64,000 bases of DNA from Ischnura elegans (Eukaryota > Arthropoda > Insecta > Odonata > Coenagrionidae), in contig NC_060247.1 of NCBI RefSeq assembly GCF_921293095.1, positions 53,355,111 to 53,419,110 on the forward strand, written 5' to 3'. This document shows positions 58,245-64,000 of this stretch, in pieces. The translations under genes and the position numbers were made by a program. Under the pieces are notes generated by a model. The model did no database searches. It saw only the letters and a program-made list of their open reading frames with translations, and was not told where the DNA came from. Positions within the stretch are counted from its first letter, which is position 1, and each line of letters starts with the position of its first letter.

Positions 58245-59062
58245 GTTCACCGTGTGCCCGTGGGAGCCATTTTTTTTCAGAATTTAAATATAACGCCCTA
58301 ACTTTCCTTCTGTTTAAACGTTATTCGGGCGAATAATGCCGTGCTGTAGGTGGTGGGGTTAGGTTTTGATAATAAACGGTTCATATCGTATCACATCAGA
58401 TCAGTGAATGTAGTTCCTGAAATCGACACTTAGGTTGTTGACGCGCAACAGTCGCCGTAACCGTGGCAACCGCCCGTGGAAAACGGCGTACGAGCGGTAA
58501 AAGCTGTGCGGTTCAAATTTTGTGACCATTCAGTACCAACACGTGCTTTCACATTTTACATGAATTTCCATTTGTTGTCTCGTAAATCATGTTTTTTTGC
58601 CTTTTTTATGTAATTTCTCTCAGTGAGCGATCGAAGTTGTCTTTTTTTGGGGTATGATTTAAAGAATCACATGGCTGATAAGAAGCAGGGTATTGGTTCG
58701 TGTCACAAGTCCAGAAGTTTGCATTACTATTCTTTCTATATTGCAACGAGATTTAAAAAAATAATATTTCAATATTGTAATGACGTTCTTGGTGAATGTA
58801 TCAAGTTTTGTTCTCTACTCCTGTTATGATTAGGATTTACACTAGCATTAAATGCATGTCCCAAGGTTGCGGTTTTGTCATGTTATATATAATGTTTGTA
58901 CTTGTATCTATATGTTTCCTTTTTCTACCAATATATTTAGCATGTGCATAAAATTTGCAGAATTTAATTATTTTTTGGATATATTATATCTATACATCTG
59001 AGTAGATCATTCTAATAATATTTGATTTATTATGGATTTTTTAACTTTGTTATTTAATTCAG
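58245..59062. other. CpG-richer stretch before the first TMEM145-like exon found
   Basis: 58250-58520 has many CG dinucleotides (for example CGCGCAACAGTCGCCGTAACCG) compared with its surroundings, as at some promoters or first exons. No coding motif recognised. Confidence 0.3.
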
Positions 59063-59137
59063 GACTATGCTGTGCAAAATCTTCTCCTTTATTATGATAC
59101 AATTCACCAGTGGCCTTCTGTTTACAAAACTAATAAG
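59063..59137 (+). CDS. TMEM145: TMEM145-like exon: ectodomain strand QNLLLYYD
   Basis: Acceptor TTTAATTCAG, donor GTGAGT, 25 codons, starting DYAVQNLLLYYD and ending VYKTNK. It aligns with the family segment just after the first Cys-containing block. Confidence 0.85.
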
Positions 59138-62100
59138 GTGAGTTAAGGTGTACATGTAGCTGCATTTGTTTTGTGAAAGGTGAATGATTTGAATTATTTT
59201 GAATATTTATTGCAATTGACTTTCCATTCAGTCTTGCTTGGAGAAGGAATCAGTGTTAAACATAGCCCAGAACCAGGTTATTAACCTTACCACAGAGTTA
59301 CCAAAGCACTCAGGCTGCATTGAAAGCTTGTCTGGAGGAAAATCTGTATGGGTGTGTCATAACATTCGATCGTTTAGAAGCTCACGGGAAAGATGGTGGT
59401 TTATAGCCTTCAGCAACTGCAACTCTACCAAGGTAAATAATGAAGTCTGTCTGTTTACTTATTGTTGTGGTAACTAAGATGTTATAATTGTTATTATGTG
59501 GTAGAGCAATGTTCTAAATTTTTTCTCACTCCGTGTTCACTTTTCACCTAACTCTCATATGCTTCAATTGCATTTTATCCCCATGTAACCTACACCCTTC
59601 GGCCTTCATTTTGAGTTATCCCTCACGAGTTCACCTTTTAACTGTGATTTTTGGTGCCTTACCCTATTTGAAATAATTTGCTCTCACCATTTCACAGTGA
59701 CGATGCTCCCAAGTAGAGAGTTAGGATCTTATATTTCCTTGTATTTTATTCATTACCTATAATTTCCACTTGCTATCCTTCATCTTCCCATAGCAAATTT
59801 TTAAAATATATATTCTTTTTAGCATTCCCCGTTCATGTCATTATAATTTAAAAGGCTCAGAAATAACTCTTTTCATGTTATAAGACTTCTTACCAAAGGA
59901 ATTTTTTTCTTTATTGTTTATTTTACATTGTGTAGTTTTTTACCCACCACCATGACGATCCACCTATAATGAAGATCATGATTTCAGTCATGTATGTTTT
60001 CCTACCACTGTATTCGAAAAGATATTACTGTTCCATCCTTTGTTAAACAGCTTCCATCACAAAAATGCAACTGCTCATTCGCAGTTGAATTTATATTTTC
60101 ATTGTTGGTTGATGGGGTCAAAGCAGTGGCGTAACATTGGGTAGGAATCCCCCCTAAACCTGTGATAAAAAAAATATTGTCTGGTTTTGACGTATACATA
60201 TTAACTGCATCTGCTTTAAGTTAAATATCATTTATTAACATCATGACAGTGAGACGAGTCGCTGAATACCGACAGTGACTAAGGAGTCAGGGAGGGTGCG
60301 CGCACCCTGCGATGGGGCTACACTACCCTCCCAGACTTATTACTCCTATCTCCCCAATGCTACTAGACTATCTCCCCTAAGCATATTCCTAGTTACGCCT
60401 CTGGGTCAAAGCATATTGTAGATGTAAAATGAACCACTTTCCTTATATTGAAACTTTGGAAAAATATGACAGAAGGTAGTCAATGTTAGCTTAAACTTTT
60501 CAAATATCAGTAACGCTTAATAATTAATTTCATTTGGAATCAGCACAGTTGTACCTAAGGGTATTGTTGAAAGAGCCAGCAATCAAGTGTATCTAGTTCA
60601 CTTGAGGTCAAGCTCACTTGACGATCAATGATGAGAATTTCATATGACAGTTTACTAACTACCTATCTCCAACAGAGAAGGCATCCAGCAGTCATTGCCG
60701 AATCAAAAAACTAAGCATCAAATTTTCAATAGTAACCACAATACAGAAGTCATTAAGGTGGTAAGGACCACTAGATGTCTCCCTCATTGGAGTTAGTGTG
60801 TAAATTTTTCTATGAGATTGTTACTTGTGGTTATTAAATGAACTCAAAATCAATGTGCTTGATTGTGGGTGCCTTCAAAATTGCCCGAAGTTTCTTACTT
60901 TTATGAAATGTGCAAGCAACGCCCGTAAATGATTCAATCTCCAGAGCATTATGACCTGTTTCCCATGGTGTTGCCTTCTGAAACAATGACGTATTGGGTA
61001 TTGGTAATTTAATTGTTCTCTAGATAAAGAAAATTTCACCGTGTGTAATGCAAAATCAAAAAAGTCAAATGGTTATTGCAATGGAAATTTTGCACTCAAT
61101 ATGCACTTGAGGGTTCACTCTGTAATGGTAGGCCACTAGCTAATTCTCAGTAATTTCTTTGAATATCAGTATAAAAATCGTTAAACGTATGGAAACATCA
61201 ACTTTTTCCTACACTAATGGGAGCGGAAGTCATTTTGACCCTAGATTATTTTTTCAATTTTTTTCTCTTTTTTGCAAGTTTTTTGGCTGTTCTATTTATT
61301 GTTAGGTTTGTACTTAAAGGCTACAATTGCAGTTATTTCCTAATGTGTTAGGGTAAGAAATCCACATCACTGATTATTTTTACTCTTTTTCTCACCTTAT
61401 TTTTCTATTCTTTGTTCATTAACACATTTGGTGTGATCATACATACTATGACCAGGAATCTTTTTCTCCTGTTTACCAACTGTTATGTTTTATAAACCAA
61501 TGTGGCACAATAAGTTTTGCTGAATCTCATTTTTTGACCGTAAATGTTTAATACAGTGCCTATCGGCAGCTGCCTGATTCGCAAGATAATTTTCAAAAAA
61601 GGAAGTTAGCAAATAATTTAAGAGTGGTGGGCTGAGTTTAGAAGCTATTACAATGTGAAGAGCAGGTAAATTTCAGGGTAGAGCCATGATGAGCGAATGC
61701 CAAAAAAATGCAATTTGATACACTGGTGTTTCAAGACAATGAAAGGCAGTAGCTTTTCTTTTGAAAAGCAGGACATGCTGCCTATTGGTGGGGCCTGGTG
61801 TGAATGTGTTAAAATCATAGTCATTGACCGTAGTGGTGATTGATCTGACTGGTGATGAAGGATTGTGGTAGTAGGAGAGTAGCTATTCGAAGACATTTTG
61901 ACAATCTGTAGAATTTATCTGCCTTTTACTGTTCATTAAAAATCTTTCCAATTACTGGTCATATGATGGAGTTAGATGCTCATTCGCTTTTGTTGATGCT
62001 AAGTGATGACAAAAATTTTTTTCCCTTGTCATCTATGCATTTCAGTTATTTTTCATTAGTTAGAATTCTTATGAGTGATTTTTTTAATTTTTAGTCATTT

Positions 62101-64000
62101 TTTGCTATGCTAGATGCGATTTTGTGTATTTAACTATGTGTTATTTTCAGGGCCTGAATGTAAGGTACAAATTCCTAATGACAAATGGCCCTCCAGGTGA
62201 CTTTTGGTCTGAGCACTTTTCAGCTGATGAATTTTGTAAGTTTGTGGATCTTTTTCAATTATAATTTGTAGTGTCCACTAGGTTTATCAATAGAGCTTAA
62301 TATCATCATTTGCTTTACCATTTTGGTTTGGTGTCCTTAGTGTCATAAATGTCACAAGTTATCTTTAGCTGGTAAAAAATTGAATCAATTTTTTGTTTGA
62401 ACTTCTTAGGTATTGGAACTAGAAAAAATGTGACTGTCATTCATTGTGATTGAGAAATAAATAGGTATATATAAATATTCTCTGCATTCAACTGAATCAA
62501 TCTAAAAAATCCTGAATTGCTTGTATGAATTACGATTTATTATATATATACTAAAAGGGCATAAAACTCAGTACAGCAATTTCTGGTGTCTTTTAAGACA
62601 TTTTTTATGCCCTCTTTTCCATTTTTTCTTTGAAAATTCTCCTCACTGGATATATTTCTACCTTGTGGATGTATTTCCTAGCAGACTTATCCTTTGCACT
62701 AGTGGAGTGGAGTTTAATCCCCCACAGGCTTCTTACCGAACAAGCAATCCGAAACAGCTATCCATACCAAACCATACCTCTTTCACTTAAAACTCAAGTG
62801 TCCATACATACACCAGGTTAAGCTGTCTACTTTTGTAAGGCTTCAACCCTATTTTGAATGTATGCTAAATAATAATTCTTGTGGTTCCAATACTTACTAG
62901 GTCAATCCACATCAAGTGGTCCAAAGTGTTTGCTCAACCATTTGGAAGTACATTTTTTTTGTAGCACTGGATACAAATTGCTGATGGCAATACATATATA
63001 GGTTGGCAAGTTCACCAAATGTATTAGAGAAAATGTGATGCAAAAGTTTAAAATGCATGTGTAAATGACTTATTTTTCTTTAATATTTATACTTGAGGGT
63101 AAATATTAGTTACAGATGTCAACTCCAGAACTTGAACTTCTTTGTTACTTCATTTTCAATTGTAGGTATAAATTTAGTAAACAATAGGTATCGATTCAGT
63201 AAAAAATTTGTTCATTGTCTCCCTTTGGGTTCTATTTGCCTTGCATCATATCCTTATTGATTATTTGTGAGATTACTTATTTTAATGGCTGATGCTAACT
63301 CTTACTCTAAACTTAAGGTTTTCACTGATCACAAGTTTGCCTTATTATGCTGATGACATAATTACCTAGATGAAATTTGAAGAAATTACTCTGCTGGTTG
63401 ATAGTCAAAAAACTGAAAACGCTATGCGTGGTCTAGAATCAATTTCATTAAACTTTGTAAATTAGAGAAGTATTAAACATTTATTAGTTACTACTTTTTA
63501 GAAATATTCTCAAGGATACGTGAACGAAATCTTGCGAAAATGGGACATTTTAGAAGTTTTGGTTGCATTAAGTACTAAAAATGTCATTTTGTAGGTAATC
63601 AATGCTGGTAAATGTGCTTAAGGACATTTTTCTTCTTACTCATTGCTTCAGGCAATACATATCACTGTGAGAAAATTTGTTTTAATACAAACTGATAAGG
63701 TGTAACTCTGCTATTATCATAATGTAATTTTTTTCCCTCTTCTCTCTTTTCAGACATTCTACCTATTCTCATGGCATTTTCTGTATGCTACATGTTCATG
63801 ATTCTCTCTGTGGTGATATTTGCTGGTAGGAAAATAATACTTTATCCTGTCACTCATTGTGCATATTATTCTTTGAATTAGTCCAGAATTTGATTTTCTT
63901 TGCAGTGGAATTAAGGTCTCGTCAACTACTTCATACAACTTACAAGATTTATACTTTTTCTGTTGTGTTACAAGGTTGGGGGGTTTCAATGTTAAGTATT
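59063..64000 (+). CDS. TMEM145: TMEM145/GPR180-family seven-helix membrane protein (5' exons not found, 3' end outside window)
   Basis: Five exons in consistent phase: 59063-59137, 59232-59432, 62151-62235, 63754-63825 and 63906 to at least the window end. They encode part of the extracellular domain (QNLLLYYDTIHQWPSVYK; an ESVLNIAQNQVINLTTELP motif with an N-glycosylation site; RSSRERWWFIAFSNCNSTKG; HFSADEFY), then a first helix (ILPILMAFSVCYMFMILSVV) and the loop RSRQLLHTTYK leading into a second helix. The WWFIA, HFSADE and QLLHTTYK motifs and their order are the signature of the TMEM145/GPR180 family (a GOLD-like lumenal domain followed by a rhodopsin-like seven-helix domain). The family is found in the secretory pathway and plasma membrane; molecular function is poorly known. 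The QWP and NQVINLT details favour TMEM145 over GPR180. The signal-peptide exon(s) should lie between about 44 and 59 kb but I could not recognise them. Confidence 0.88.
59232..59432 (+). CDS. TMEM145: TMEM145-like exon: ectodomain with NQVINLT and WWFIA motifs
   Basis: Acceptor TTCCATTCAG, donor GTAAAT, 67 codons. It contains four Cys (SC at the start, SGC, VCH, SNC) expected to form ectodomain disulfides, the glycosylation site N-L-T, and ERWWFIAFSNCNSTK. Confidence 0.9.
60124..60403. mobile_element. hAT-type MITE, 280 bp, perfect target duplication
   Basis: Ends CAGTGGCGTAAC and (minus strand) CAGAGGCGTAAC; identical 8-bp flanks GGTCAAAG at 60116-60123 and 60404-60411. In an intron of the TMEM145-like gene. 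Confidence 0.9.
62151..62235 (+). CDS. TMEM145: TMEM145-like exon: HFSADE motif
   Basis: Acceptor TTATTTTCAG, donor GTAAGT. It encodes GLNVRYKFLMTNGPPGDFWS and EHFSADEF, and ends one base into a Tyr codon. HFSADE is diagnostic for the family and sits just before the membrane domain. Confidence 0.9.
63754..63825 (+). CDS. TMEM145: TMEM145-like exon: first transmembrane helix
   Basis: The acceptor follows a 20-base pyrimidine tract ending TTTTCAG; the donor is GTAGGA. It encodes a 23-residue hydrophobic segment (ILPILMAFSVCYMFMILSVV). Confidence 0.88.
63906..64000 (+). CDS. TMEM145: TMEM145-like exon: QLLHTTYK loop and second helix, cut by window edge
   Basis: The acceptor is TTTGCAG. VELRSRQLLHTTYK is the conserved cytosolic loop; the frame stays open through YTFSVVLQGWGVSMLSI to the window end. 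A GT at 63975 could be a donor, but the read-through peptide looks like the family's second helix, so I extend the exon to the edge. Confidence 0.8.

Overview
The window is animal nuclear DNA, most likely from an insect. It is AT-rich, its genes are split into short exons with GT-AG introns, it contains no operons or bacterial signals, and much of it is eukaryotic transposon debris. The species cannot be named from the sequence alone; a hemimetabolous insect with a large, repeat-rich genome is a guess. Three protein-coding loci can be assembled exon by exon with consistent splice phase. (1) A plus-strand gene with its last six exons at 13,211-24,654 encodes the end of a multi-pass membrane protein: two visible helices and a long Gly/Ser/Met-rich tail. 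(2) A complete six-exon minus-strand gene, 43,661 down to 33,058, encodes a 361-residue HSPBP1/Fes1, the armadillo-type nucleotide-exchange factor of Hsp70. (3) A plus-strand gene from 59,063 to the right edge encodes the ectodomain and first two helices of a TMEM145/GPR180-family seven-helix protein.

Layout. 1-13,210 is upstream flank or intron of gene 1 and carries four degraded Penelope-like element (PLE) terminal modules with hammerhead-like boxes, clustered in 1.5-5.0 kb. 13.2-24.7 kb is gene 1; its introns hold a PLE inverted-repeat pair, a hAT MITE, two tRNA-derived SINE relics and a pogo-like MITE. 24.7-33.0 kb separates the convergent genes 1 and 2 and contains a nested graveyard on the minus strand: a hAT MITE inside a LINE relic that abuts a PLE reverse-transcriptase relic. 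33.0-43.7 kb is HSPBP1; one intron contains a mariner inserted in one arm of a foldback element plus a 1.1-kb pogo-like element, and another contains a 2.7-kb piggyBac-like element that holds a PLE fragment and a 199-bp duplication. 43.7-59.1 kb separates the divergent genes 2 and 3 and holds a hAT MITE, a 3.5-kb transposon with almost identical ~580-bp inverted termini around a dead transposase, a 5'-truncated LINE with an intact reverse-transcriptase domain, and two overlapping near-perfect palindromes.

The three host genes show no functional link to each other; they are ordinary neighbours. The distinctive content is the mobile DNA. At least seven PLE-type terminal modules in 64 kb keep pieces of a hammerhead-ribozyme core, several arranged as inverted pairs, and four share the decamer CGCCGGGAAA on the same strand. 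Target-site duplications can be read for several elements (TA for pogo-like, TTAA for piggyBac-like, 8 bp for four hAT-like), so many boundaries are exact.

Limits: exon boundaries were read by eye from splice signals and protein similarity recalled from known families. The 5' exons of genes 1 and 3 were not found. No search or folding program was run.
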